From Dipodascopsis uninucleata var. uninucleata (lineage: Eukaryota > Ascomycota > Lipomycetes > Lipomycetales > Lipomycetaceae), in assembly GCA_030568195.1 (NCBI GenBank), contig JAJLTO010000007.1, forward strand, positions 620,001 through 684,000: a stretch of 64,000 nucleotides of DNA. Direction: 5' to 3'. Made by a program: the position numbers and the translations under genes. The notes below the pieces were generated by a model. It saw only the letters and a list, made by a program, of their open reading frames with translations. It searched no databases and was not told the DNA's origin. Below are positions 46,743-56,374 of this stretch, in pieces; the stretch's first letter is position 1, and every line of letters starts with the position of its first letter.

Positions 46743-48597
46743 CTATTGCGCATAAACACCATGGTAACCTCGGCCATCTGCTTCCACTCTATCTAATCTA
46801 CCGTCACGTGCTGCTAAATACAGCTCATTCAATCTCGCAACAGGAATTGGTTCAGTGGGATCTTGTGGTTGAGGTTGAGCACCTGGTGGACCTTGTGGAA
46901 TTTGGCCAGGCTGTTGAGGAGGATGCATATGAGCAGCTTGAGGACTTTATGAAGAAAAAATATTTTCGTTAGCGACGCCAAATAATGAAAACTAGACGAA
47001 AAGTACTAACAAACAAACAGAGATAAACCGCTTACTTTATAGGCGCGTATGGACTGTAATGGCTTTGTGGAGGCATACCCATTGATGGATAAACGGGAGG
47101 AGGAGGAGTAGGCCTAGGAAAAAGAAAAACCAAGACTCAGCAAAATGAGGATACAAAGATAACATATTAAACGACAAATAAAAGGAAAATAAAAAAGAAA
47201 GGTATAAATAAAAGAGAGCAAGCGGAATAATATTGCGAAAGCACAAAATAGTTGCTTCTTGTATATATACAAATGAAATCAAATTGAGAAGAAAAAGTTT
47301 TATCTACCTGTAAGGAGCGTTAACTGGTCCGGAGTTGTTCTGCGAACGACCCCATGACAATCTGACGCGGGAATTGCCAATAGGATAGCCTTGCATCTGG
47401 TTAATTGCCATCTCGGCGGCATGGCGCTGAACAAATTGAACAAATCCACAGCCCTTTCCAGGTGGAATCTTGACGTAAGTAATCTCTCCAAATCCTGCGA
47501 AGAAACTTCTAAGCTCATCTTCAGTAACATAACCAGACAATCCGCCAACGAAGACGGTAGTATTGTTAGGGTCAGTGAACTGATTCATTGGCTGAGGAGC
47601 ACCGTAGTATCCCATTGGAGGCATACCCATCTGGTACATACCCATCTGACCAGGGCCTTGTTGCTGCATCATTCCTGCTGGAACAGCAGCGGCTTTGTTC
47701 TTTGGAGTAGCAGTGGAAATCCTCATAGGTCTGTTTCCACAGTAGAAACCTTGCATCTCAGTCAAAGCTCTCTGCATCTCAGTTTCATCAGTGAAACGAA
47801 CGAAGCCATAGCCTCTTGACATTCCAGAAACAGGATCAGTCATGATCTTAGCGGACTTGCAGGAGGGATAGCGACCTTGGAAAAGGCTAAGGAGAACATA
47901 TTCACTGGTTTCTGGGCCAAGATCGCCAACGAAGATAGAGTATTCCGGAGCACGATCGTCTCTTCTGTCAGAAAAGCCGCCACCGGACGCCCAATTGAGC
48001 TTGAAAGTTCTCTGAGTATTAGGAATAAATGATCCATTTAATGTAAGAGCTTTCGTGGCGGCTGCGGGACTGGAGAAATCAACGAAGCAATATCCTGCAT
48101 TGGTACTATACTCACGAAAAGAAGTTATTAGCACTATAATCCCTATAAACAATTGATAAAACACAATTCTAACTTACCCAGAAAACTTGTCTCTGATCAT
48201 CTTAACATTAACTGCTTCGCCAAAGTTTGACCAAACCTGACGAATGAAATTCTCATCGACCCACGGTTCCAATTCACCCATCCTACGGAAAAAATATAAT
48301 TAGTAACTAACTTCTCGAATATGATTATTTGCTCGACGATTTTCATGATCGTCCGTCCCAAATTCAATAAGAGGTCACTACTTACCAAAGAGTAGTCTTA
48401 GATTCATTGGTAGGAACTGGAGCAGCGGCGGGAGTCGGCGTTGTATTGGAAAAAGCACCAGTTGCAGCAGCGGCCGCAGCGGCAGCCTGAGCAGCGGCAG
48501 CATCTGGAGCAGCACTGGCTGGAGCAGTTCCAGTGGTTGAAGGAGTCTGTGACGAGGCAGAGTCCTGCTGCTGAGCGTAATCGTAGGAGTATGACAT
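46743..48597 (-). CDS. Three-RRM RNA-binding protein, Nam8/Ngr1/Csx1 type
   Basis: Five exons, 48386-48597, 48178-48282, 47308-48105, 47036-47113 and 46743-46944, give 464 residues. The N-terminus has Gln/Ser/Thr and a long Ala run. RRM1 spans exons 1-3 (TLWMGELEPWVDENFIRQVW to AGYCFVDF), RRM2 follows with SIFVGDLGPE and SRGYGFVRF, and after a Met/Gly/Gln linker RRM3 has TVFVGGLSGYVTEDEL and GCGFVQF. NRPMRISTATPKNK after RRM2 is typical of the Nam8/Csx1/RBP45 group. The C-terminus is Pro/Gln-rich. Members bind U-rich RNA in U1 snRNP-dependent splicing (Nam8) or mRNA stability (Csx1, Ngr1). Which role applies here is unclear. All splice sites are GT-AG, and all introns are in phase 2. Confidence 0.92.
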
Positions 48598-50991
48598 TTT
48601 GCACAATAAATAAAATAAAGACTTTTCCTTTGAATCGAACAAAAAAAAATATAATAAATTGTTTTTTCTTTAGTCTACTGTCACTAATAGTTATATCCAA
48701 AGTTGAACGAAAAAGGTGATCTCAAAATCTATCATAACATGCCATTAAACGTTAGATAATTGCTCTCATTAACAATAATAAAAATTAATACAGAATATTT
48801 CCTGGTAAAAAAACATTAAATAAAAAATTAGATGCATCTCAATATTATCGTCACTCACCCTGAGCGGTAACATTGGACGATCTCATGCGAACACTACTAC
48901 GGAATCCACCAGCGCATAATTCCAAAAAACTTTATGTCATCATGCAAAAAGCCAATGCTCTCAAATTCAGCATATTTAGAGCAATCCATCAACTATCATC
49001 AAAACCAAGTATTCCATAAGGCCAACATCAATTTTAAACTGACCATCGAACATAGAGGTAAATTAATAGTTATAGAAAGCATTGGATCTATATTGCTAGA
49101 TCAACAAGTAGAAAATTCAAAAAAAATTTTCAGTTGCTCTTATTCAGCAAGAAAAAAACCAATGACAGCGGCAATAACAAGTAAAGAAGAAAAAAATATG
49201 TAGAATCACCATAGAAATAGACTGTAATTAGTAAGAAAAGTAAGTACTTACCGATACGAATAGCCACAAATTTTTGAAATCAAATACCGTTCTGTTAACC
49301 CGAATTGAAAACGAAATATAGCGATATATTTCGTACAAAAAATAATTGACTGCTAACCAACTTTAACTAGTATCAAATATAATTATATAAGACTGAAATT
49401 CGAAGAGTAACCGTGACTGAACGTATCTAAGATATGATTGATCAATTCGTACACTATATGGACTGTCTATCGCAATGAGAACACGAGCTTTGAAAATCGA
49501 AGAAAATCAACTGAATAGCAAAAACCCGAAAGACACAACAATGAACTAAATATAGAAAAAACAATAACTAAAAAGAGGAAACAAAACAAGCAAAAATTGG
49601 AAATCGCAGAAATTTCCAACCTGTATGATTGATCTGCGAAATACAAAAAGGAAGGAAGGAAATAGTAGTTTAAAGGGGTGGTGCGGATGGAAAAGAAAAA
49701 GGGAAAAGGAAAAAGGTCGAAGCGAAGGGAATTAGAAGAAAAATTGCGGAAGGGCAATGAGCTCGCCATACAATATCACAAGATGAGCGCGAGTGAGGAA
49801 AGGGTGCTAAAGGCGCTAGCTATAGCACATATTGGGCTTACACGAGCAATTCACAATCAGTTTGTGCCTTTGTCGTATATAAGCACCTTTAATATATGCA
49901 TCAACTGTCTAAACTGTGCAGTTACAGCCTGCTTTTGCCTAAGTTGTCCAGCCACACAAGGCTGCGCATCAAGAATTTTATTTTAAACAACACAAAGTAA
50001 TTATAACCCGTATTAGTCATATCTCATTTCTTTTAAGTATAGGGAATATAAGGACCACCGGCTTCTACATTTATGCAGTATGTCTGAGATGTCACACAGA
50101 GTGTGCATGAAGCAAATCGAGTACAACTATTTATTTACCGTTTATTAAGAAATTATGTAAGATGATTTGGTTATTCATAATATTCTATAATATCTGCTGC
50201 TTATAGAGCAAGAAGCATTAACCTAACTATAATGCACTCTAATGCAAGTCCGTAACACATCAAGTATTAGTAATATAATATATAAAAGAGCCACCCTATT
50301 GGGCAGCAGAATAGTAGATTTTAGGGTACTACAGCTCTAACTTGTATTTACAATGAGCGCTGACATTAACAGGGTAACTAACATAGGGCTCTCTCAGCTC
50401 GATCCTAAGTTTAGGGTATATTTAATTCGAATACTACTACAGTAGTACATATGGCATACATCCAAGTTCAACGAATATATATCGAATTTACATGCAGAAG
50501 CAAATTGTCAAGTAATACGGTGTCCTTGGTTGCGAATTTGATATACATGTATGTGCATTTATGTGAGTGACAGTATCAGAAATGAGACTGCAAACTAGAA
50601 AAGGCCACGCTGATGTACATCTCGTCGGATGATGGGCATCTCTAAATTTATTAGCAATGCAAGAAAACTGCCTATAGGTTCTTTTCTCTTGAGACATAGT
50701 CGAATCAGTCGGCTGTGCTCTATAATTAGTGTTCCTATATTTGCCTATTTATTATCGTTAACGTCTACTTGGTGTGATTTGTCTTCACTGTCCGAGATTT
50801 TATGTCAAGCGTTGCGCATGGTGGTCTATCTCAAGAAAGAATGATTGCTAACAGTGTATGGAAGGCAGCTTATACCCAGTACTTCACGATAAACAGAGAT
50901 CAACGTAGAGGAGTTTTTGAAGATCATCTGGATTTTTTTGCTGGTCTGACACTAGCGCGACAGAATCACTTGACTACAGTTGACATAATAC
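48598..50991. other. Intergenic stretch of 2.4 kb between divergent genes
   Basis: Upstream regions of the RRM gene (minus) and of BOL3 (plus). Minus-strand donor-like sites occur (GTGAGTG near 48855, GTAAGTAC near 49250), so the RRM gene may have 5' UTR introns; I could not pair them with good acceptors. A Lys/Arg-rich frame of about 100 codons starts at 49678-49690 (+) but resembles no family. No other feature. Confidence 0.4.
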
Positions 50992-51002
50992 ATGATGATT
51001 AA
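50802..51002 (+). other. Upstream open frame overlapping the BOL3 start
   Basis: A 66-codon frame starts at 50802 and ends at 51002, eleven bases into the BOL3 coding region in another frame. If the BOL3 transcript begins upstream of 50802, this frame would be met first and would lower BOL3 translation. If it begins later, the frame is meaningless. The protein itself resembles nothing I know. Confidence 0.3.
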
Positions 51003-51494
51003 AATACAGGCAGCGTGGAAGCTGAGTTCATTTGCGAGAATATTCAGCTCTAGAATTAATGCAGGAATGAATCCATTGCTTTATCAAGGGCCTGCCAGAA
51101 ATATGACTTCTCTGAGGTATAATACAAATATGGTGGCTGCTATTCGAAAATACTCCAACGATACTGCAAGTGACAGTGCCGAGGCATCTAGTGATTACGA
51201 AAAGTTCTTAGAGTCAAAGCTGCTTGAAGTTTTTGGACCAGCTCAACTCTCCGTACGAGACATTTCTGGTATGTAGTTTTTAATGTTTTACAGGGCTTAT
51301 TTACAGATTTCTAACAAGAGCGGCTGTTAACATCTATTAATATAGGTGGATGTGGATCTATGTTTGCGATTCATGTTGCTTCTAAGTCATTCAAGGGCAT
51401 TCCAATGGTGAAGCAACATCGTATGGTTAATGAAGCGCTTTCCGATGAGATTAAAAAATGGCATGGTGTGCAGCTGAGCACTAGGGCTCTGTAA
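50992..51494 (+). CDS. BOL3: Mitochondrial BolA-like protein Bol3
   Basis: Two exons, 50992-51268 and 51346-51494, give 141 residues. The N-terminal 55 or so residues are basic and rich in Ser, Arg and Ala (a mitochondrial presequence). The BolA domain spans the junction: LLEVFGPAQLSVRDISGGCGSMFAIHV, then SFKGIPMVKQHRMVNEAL with the invariant His, and a final EEIKKWHGVQ-like end. The intron falls in the loop before GCGS, which carries the conserved Cys. Bol3/Aim1 works late in mitochondrial [4Fe-4S] cluster delivery with Nfu1. A second Met lies one codon after the first. Confidence 0.93.
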
Positions 51495-51506
51495 AAGATT
51501 TAAATC

Positions 51507-51523
51507 TATATATATATATATAT
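51507..51523. repeat. AT dinucleotide microsatellite
   Basis: A 17-base TA run directly after the BOL3 stop, in its 3' UTR. Confidence 0.75.
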
Positions 51524-51729
51524 GTCAGAATGCCAATGAGAATAGATCGAAGAGCATTGATGGGTTAAAAATGCGCAAACACTGTGCAAATTATGAATGT
51601 AAATACTCATTTAGATTAATTATACTTATAGAGGAACGCATACCTTGGTGTTCATGTATACAGGTCATTAAAGATTTTTTTTTGGCATGAATCAGATGTT
51701 TATACATAGACACCATACTTATGTAACGT

Positions 51730-52017
51730 ATGTTTGATGATCTAATAAATCTGCATTCGCTTAACCTGTTTATGGCTCATTCGTGTATCCCGTGCTTCTT
51801 TAATTTACCTGTTGAGTTGATTCTTTGTGTTAGTTGCAAAATATCGGATGATGGTTCAGCATTTTTTCCTGACTGGTATTCTGTGTTTGATTCTAGTAGA
51901 TCGAAACTTCAGCTGGGATATTTAAAATCCAAAAACATAATTTATATCCAAAAGTTTGATCCAGAATCAAACATCAAACCACTCTTAATACGTCTTTATA
52001 AGTCATCAATAAGATAA
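51730..52017 (+). CDS. Doubtful small open frame, 95 residues
   Basis: An ATG-started frame lies between BOL3 and TFB6, on the same strand, ending 74 bases before the TFB6 start. The product has a hydrophobic, Cys-rich first half (HSCIPCFFNLPVELILCVSC) and a more polar second half (DWYSVFDSSRSKLQLGYLKSK). I know no match. It could be a real small gene, a remnant, or chance in the TFB6 promoter, which would otherwise be the whole 596-base gap from 51495 to 52090. Confidence 0.25.
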   Translation: MFDDLINLHSLNLFMAHSCIPCFFNLPVELILCVSCKISDDGSAFFPDWYSVFDSSRSKLQLGYLKSKNIIYIQKFDPESNIKPLLIRLYKSSIR

Positions 52018-52090
52018 CCAGTTATGCTCCACTATAGGAGGAGGAAGATGGACTTTTTATATATGTATGTGTAAGACTGATTAACGAGTT

Positions 52091-52924
52091 ATGAGTGATA
52101 ATATCAGTAATATTACCGACCAAGATCCCTTAAGGCGATCTGGCAATGGTATGGGGTCGGAGCCGCTATCCAACGAAGATGAGATGACTCTAGATGAAGT
52201 TAGTGCATCTGAAGGAGATGCAGGAGGTGGCTTCATTACAGAAGAGGAGAGATTAAGGGCTGAGATAGAGCCAGTCTCTTCAAGCAAAGTGCTATCTTCT
52301 GTTTTCAGTCCAGACTATTTGCATGATGACAACTTCCAGCGCAAATACGACAGCGCAACTCCAATCTTCTATACCAACCAGAATCATGAGATAAAGACTC
52401 TAAGCCCTTCTCAACAGTCTAGATTTGTCAACTATGTCGATGAACAGCTATTACATATTTCTCGAAAATATATAAAGCGCTTTACCTCTTCTGAATCTGA
52501 TAGCGATCCTGTCTCGACGTCAAGGTCAGCTGAGTCCTCAGCTGTCGAGACAGATGCCGTCATTGATGAACTTGACAAAATTGTTGACCTGATATGGTAC
52601 TCTGTCTCTACAACAACCACACCATTTATTCAATCACAGTACTTCCTTCGGATTGCTGACGATGTCAACGAATACACCTGTAGCAATAAGGTCCAATCAC
52701 CAGCCAAGATCTTCCATATTTTGGCAAAATTAGACCGCATATTTTATAGATTGATTATCGGCGCAATCCCTTCTAAGAAACGAATGTCGAATACAGAGAG
52801 AGTACGCTTAGAAGGCATAGTGGAACGTTCACGAGTGGATCTAGTAAACTCCTTGGGCCACATCCCAGGGTTTGAAACTGAAATTACTCGTGTATATGAA
52901 AAAGTACTGGAAGAACTTAACTAA
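52091..52924 (+). CDS. TFB6: TFIIH-associated factor Tfb6
   Basis: Single exon for 277 residues. The N-terminal 85 residues are acidic and disordered. The conserved part has SRFVNYVDEQLLHISRKYIKRF, a Ser/Asp-rich insert, VIDELDKIVDLIWYSVS, FIQSQYFLRIADDVNEYT, a leucine-rich segment (ILAKLDRIFYRLI) and SNTERVRLEGIVERSR, which follow the order of the yeast Tfb6 family. In S. cerevisiae Tfb6 binds the Ssl2/XPB helicase and helps release it from TFIIH after initiation. The neighbour downstream, thymine-DNA glycosylase, is also a nuclear DNA-transaction gene, but this is probably chance. Confidence 0.85.
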   Translation: MSDNISNITDQDPLRRSGNGMGSEPLSNEDEMTLDEVSASEGDAGGGFITEEERLRAEIEPVSSSKVLSSVFSPDYLHDDNFQRKYDSATPIFYTNQNHEIKTLSPSQQSRFVNYVDEQLLHISRKYIKRFTSSESDSDPVSTSRSAESSAVETDAVIDELDKIVDLIWYSVSTTTTPFIQSQYFLRIADDVNEYTCSNKVQSPAKIFHILAKLDRIFYRLIIGAIPSKKRMSNTERVRLEGIVERSRVDLVNSLGHIPGFETEITRVYEKVLEELN

Positions 52925-53122
52925 TTAGTTTCTGAATGTAAAAAATATATTATTACTATTCTTTTATGATTATTTTGTATAAATTAATAGACTATGCTTC
53001 GTATGGTGTCAATCAGCAGACCTAACTAGGTTATGTAGTTCATGGGAGAATGGCTTATGAAGATTTAACTTGTTCCCAAACAAATATCAACTGAACTTCA
53101 CTATAGAGTATAGCTAACGACA

Positions 53123-53170
53123 ATGGTGACATGGGAGAACAGAAGGAGCAAGACGACGTACGGCAGATAG
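53123..53170 (+). other. Short frame overlapping the start of the DNA glycosylase gene
   Basis: An ATG at 53123, eight bases before the main ATG and out of frame, opens a 15-codon frame that ends at 53170 inside the gene. If transcripts start upstream of it, ribosomes would meet it first, and the glycosylase would depend on leaky scanning. Confidence 0.5.
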
Positions 53171-54090
53171 ATGACGTCGATAAATTTCGAAAACTAATAG
53201 GTCATTTGGCTTTAAAGGAAGAAAGTCCAGATGCACGGCTTATAAAGAGAAGATTACGGCAGATGTCAAAAAATGGAGCTGAAGCTGGGGGACATGCTTT
53301 GGTTGCATTGCCAGAGATCAATAAGCGAAAAATTAAAGAGGAATCTGATACAATCAATGATGAGGAGAAACTTGTCGTATATTCTGCAAAGGAGACAGAG
53401 AGCTCATTAAGAGCAAGTTCTGTGTCACCAAAGAAGAGGCGGAAGCCTGGTCGTGGTTATGCGCCACCTTCTGCATATGCACATCTATCGCCAGTGACCG
53501 ACTCAATAGACGAGAACCTGATCTGTCTATTTGTGGGACTCAATCCTGGAGTGATGACAGCACAGAAAGGACATGCATTCGCAGGCCATACTAATCTGTT
53601 CTGGCCCCTATTGTTTGAATCGGGATGTGTTGGCCAAAAGCTGACTTACAGAGATGACAAATCTCTACCTGACAGATGGAGACTAGGAATTACAAATATT
53701 GTTTCGCGACCCACCGCCGAACAAAGCGAACTATCTCGTCAGGAAATGGTAGAAGGTGCAGGTGCACTTGAGACTAAGATATCCCTTTTTTATCCGCAGA
53801 CTGTATGTATAGTTGGAAAGGGCATATGGGAATCGATTTATAAATATAAGACAGGAAAGACTTTAAAATCTAACGGTTTCGAATGGGGTTGGCAGAGTCC
53901 TCCGTTCACCTATGGAGCGACGATTGTCAATAAAGACTCTGAAGTACCTGAACATACACAACAGCCATTGATATTTGTCGTACCGTCAACATCTGGAAGA
54001 GTGGCAGCATATTCTCGAGAAATGAAAGCCAATCTATGGAAAACGCTAGGAGATCATGTTAAGAGTCTACGGGAAAAAGCACGAGGCTAG
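53131..54090 (+). CDS. Thymine-DNA glycosylase (MUG/TDG family, Thp1-like)
   Basis: Single exon for 319 residues, close to the 325 of S. pombe Thp1. Residues 1-100 are charged and probably flexible, ending in a KKRRK nuclear-signal-like patch (101-105). The glycosylase fold begins at LICLFVGLNPG with the catalytic Asn138. It is followed by a GHAFAGHTNLFWPLL block typical of TDG/MUG, GITNIVSRPTAEQSEL and the second motif VVPSTSGR (283-290). The enzyme removes T or U from mispairs with G and other damaged pyrimidines, starting base excision repair in the nucleus. S. cerevisiae lacks it. The start at 53131 is the first in-frame ATG; an out-of-frame ATG lies eight bases earlier. Confidence 0.94.
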   Translation: MGEQKEQDDVRQIDDVDKFRKLIGHLALKEESPDARLIKRRLRQMSKNGAEAGGHALVALPEINKRKIKEESDTINDEEKLVVYSAKETESSLRASSVSPKKRRKPGRGYAPPSAYAHLSPVTDSIDENLICLFVGLNPGVMTAQKGHAFAGHTNLFWPLLFESGCVGQKLTYRDDKSLPDRWRLGITNIVSRPTAEQSELSRQEMVEGAGALETKISLFYPQTVCIVGKGIWESIYKYKTGKTLKSNGFEWGWQSPPFTYGATIVNKDSEVPEHTQQPLIFVVPSTSGRVAAYSREMKANLWKTLGDHVKSLREKARG

Positions 54091-54460
54091 AGTTCTCCGT
54101 GCCTTTTATGAAGATAGAATAGCGCTAGCATTAATATATGAAATATGAAATGCTACCGTATTATTGTGTAGTCTAAGCATTGATATTTGACCCGCAACTT
54201 CAAGCTGTCAACTCCCAGTAAAACATTTATACATAATCCACTATCAACTCTATATCACGCCCACTTTAATTGTTTTGAGGCAGCAGTAGCTGCAGTTACG
54301 TATCACTTTAGTTTGCCGCGAAAATACTTCTTTCCAAAAGCATTGGAGTAGATGAAGGCAAAGAGAAGTCAGATACTAGCAGAGCTCTTAAACGTATAAA
54401 GTATAAGTCTGCTAAACTGCACTGATAGTGCTAAGGAATTTGAGTTCTTGATCTATCAGT
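54091..54460. promoter_or_regulatory. Intergenic region upstream of the PQ-loop gene
   Basis: The 370 bases between two plus-strand genes must contain the end of one transcript and the promoter of the next. AT-rich; no specific site could be assigned. Confidence 0.4.
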
Positions 54461-55444
54461 ATGTGGTTACTGATACTAGTGAAAGATATCTTTGGTATGC
54501 TATCGTATCTTGGGTTCGCTATTGCGAATCTTTCGGATCTGGCAGGCCCTTTTATTCTTGCACATGAGACGAAAAGAATGCGGTCCTTAAGGCCGGATGC
54601 GCCGATATTTAAAGGTTTCTCCGGTGACTATATCGTGTTGACCATATTTAGCAATGCTGTCCGACTCTTGTATATATTATGCTATGTTTTTCCTAGCTCA
54701 GAGATCGAGAAGCAGTATGCTCGCAGATACTTTTCACATCCTGTCATAGATAAGCTGGGGATACTACAATTATTACCATATGTTTTGTGCAATTTGGGAG
54801 GCGCAATCCTGTTGCTAATGCAATCTCCTCAAGCATCACTTTCAAAATTAAAGAGTAAGCTATCAATAATTGCAAAGGTTAGCATTAGCTTTACAATTTT
54901 GATGTGGTGCGTAGTATACTACTTGTCAAGTCATGTTAAGGTGGAATCTTCAACAGGAATGGGCTTCTGGGGCTTGTACCTCATTGACTCAATAGATCTC
55001 CTTAAGGGAATAGCAGATGTTTTTGATCTAGCCCGGTTGTTCCCTCAACTAATAACGAATTGGGAAGAGTGTTCTACGGTTTCATGGAGTATTCGTTATG
55101 TGTACTTACTATGTGCATCAAGTTTTTCAAGGCTTTTTGCGATTATTGCAGGTCTTCTTTCAGGTAACGTTAATGTTATAAGACCACCGGGATTATTACT
55201 ATATGCGCTGTTGATGACTCTATTGAGCACTCTATTTCTTTTCCAGCATCATGTTATATATAGAAAGGACAACGAACGCATATGGCTCGGAATCTACAAG
55301 AGAATCGGAGATGAAGATGACGAAAGTAATTCCAATGAGCTTAATGAGTTCATTCGTAGGCGTTTGAACGCGCTCGACATTAATACTACCAACAATGACA
55401 ACAATAGATCTACGCGTACTGATGTTATTTCTGTTTCTGTATAA
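54461..55444 (+). CDS. PQ-loop repeat membrane protein
   Basis: Single exon for 327 residues with about seven hydrophobic spans. The first block has FAIANLSDLAGPFILAHE. The later LARLFPQLITNWEECSTVSWS (PQ at residues 195-196) is a typical PQ-loop: FPQ, a short polar turn and SWS before the next span. PQ-loop proteins include lysosomal or vacuolar amino acid exporters (cystinosin, Ypq1) and the Golgi/endosomal Any1. The loop between spans and the hydrophilic, Asn/Asp-rich C-terminal tail of 60 residues (NELNEFIRRRLNALDINTTN) are specific to this protein. I cannot say which branch it belongs to or what it carries. Confidence 0.72.
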   Translation: MWLLILVKDIFGMLSYLGFAIANLSDLAGPFILAHETKRMRSLRPDAPIFKGFSGDYIVLTIFSNAVRLLYILCYVFPSSEIEKQYARRYFSHPVIDKLGILQLLPYVLCNLGGAILLLMQSPQASLSKLKSKLSIIAKVSISFTILMWCVVYYLSSHVKVESSTGMGFWGLYLIDSIDLLKGIADVFDLARLFPQLITNWEECSTVSWSIRYVYLLCASSFSRLFAIIAGLLSGNVNVIRPPGLLLYALLMTLLSTLFLFQHHVIYRKDNERIWLGIYKRIGDEDDESNSNELNEFIRRRLNALDINTTNNDNNRSTRTDVISVSV

Positions 55445-56374
55445 TAGATGTATATTAATTCCTATATTATGATTATAGATGTGAATGTATTAAGTCACAT
55501 AAAACTATATTCACAACGCGAAAGTTGAAGTTAGTTAGATCAAAGATCTTGTCCAAAGTTTCTCACTATGATCAAGCAGTGATATTTGCTATTCACTAAG
55601 TATTGAACTTAATGATTATAAATTCTATGTAATCTCGCTCGTCATTACATGTTGATTGCGAGAATATCCTGGAGTCTACTAGAATATACTAAAATATTCT
55701 TGATCTATCTGGCAGACTGCTACACAACTATAGTGCTATTTGTGGTCGGCTCGAGTGTATGAAGTGAGACTTAACACAGTTGTAAGTCGTAGATATACTG
55801 CATCAAGATATCATAATTACATTTGACAACTTCAGTAATACGTTATTATATACAAAAACAATCGTGTTTTCAATATCTGTATTAGTTTATGTTGTACAGA
55901 ATTACAATAACCAATTGCTATATTCTCTCTGTTACAATCTCACATGACTAGCTGTGTTTCAATTCTACTTTCACGAAATATGGCATATACTAAAGTCGAA
56001 TATCGATAGGCACCAATAGTATAGCATTATGGGTAATTCAAAGAGGATCTTACAGAAAGAAGATCTCTTATCACAATAGCGCTCATTTAAGGATGCATTG
56101 AGCATGATATAGTGACTATTTGATCTCCACACTTCTCGACAGATACGAATAATCGTCTCGTTTGAGAGAGAAAAATTACAAAATTTAAGACAAGACATAT
56201 AAATGGTTTATAATAATGATTGGAACCATAATTCTAGGTCTTTTAACTTAATACTTTTGATACCATCAATTGCGTAAAAACTAAAACAATCATAGCAATA
56301 CAAATTAAATAGTGATTTTTTAGAAATCAAAACTTGAATTGTGAACGACAAAATTTTAAACGGCCTTCGATCTC
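55445..56374. other. Convergent 3' intergenic region
   Basis: About 930 AT-rich bases between the PQ-loop and yapsin genes, which converge. No gene seen. Confidence 0.5.

Noticed and set aside
49678-49986. 102-codon Lys/Arg-rich plus-strand frame upstream of BOL3
   Set aside because: The first half only reflects an A/G-rich tract and the second half is unlike it; it may be antisense to the 5' UTR of the RRM gene.
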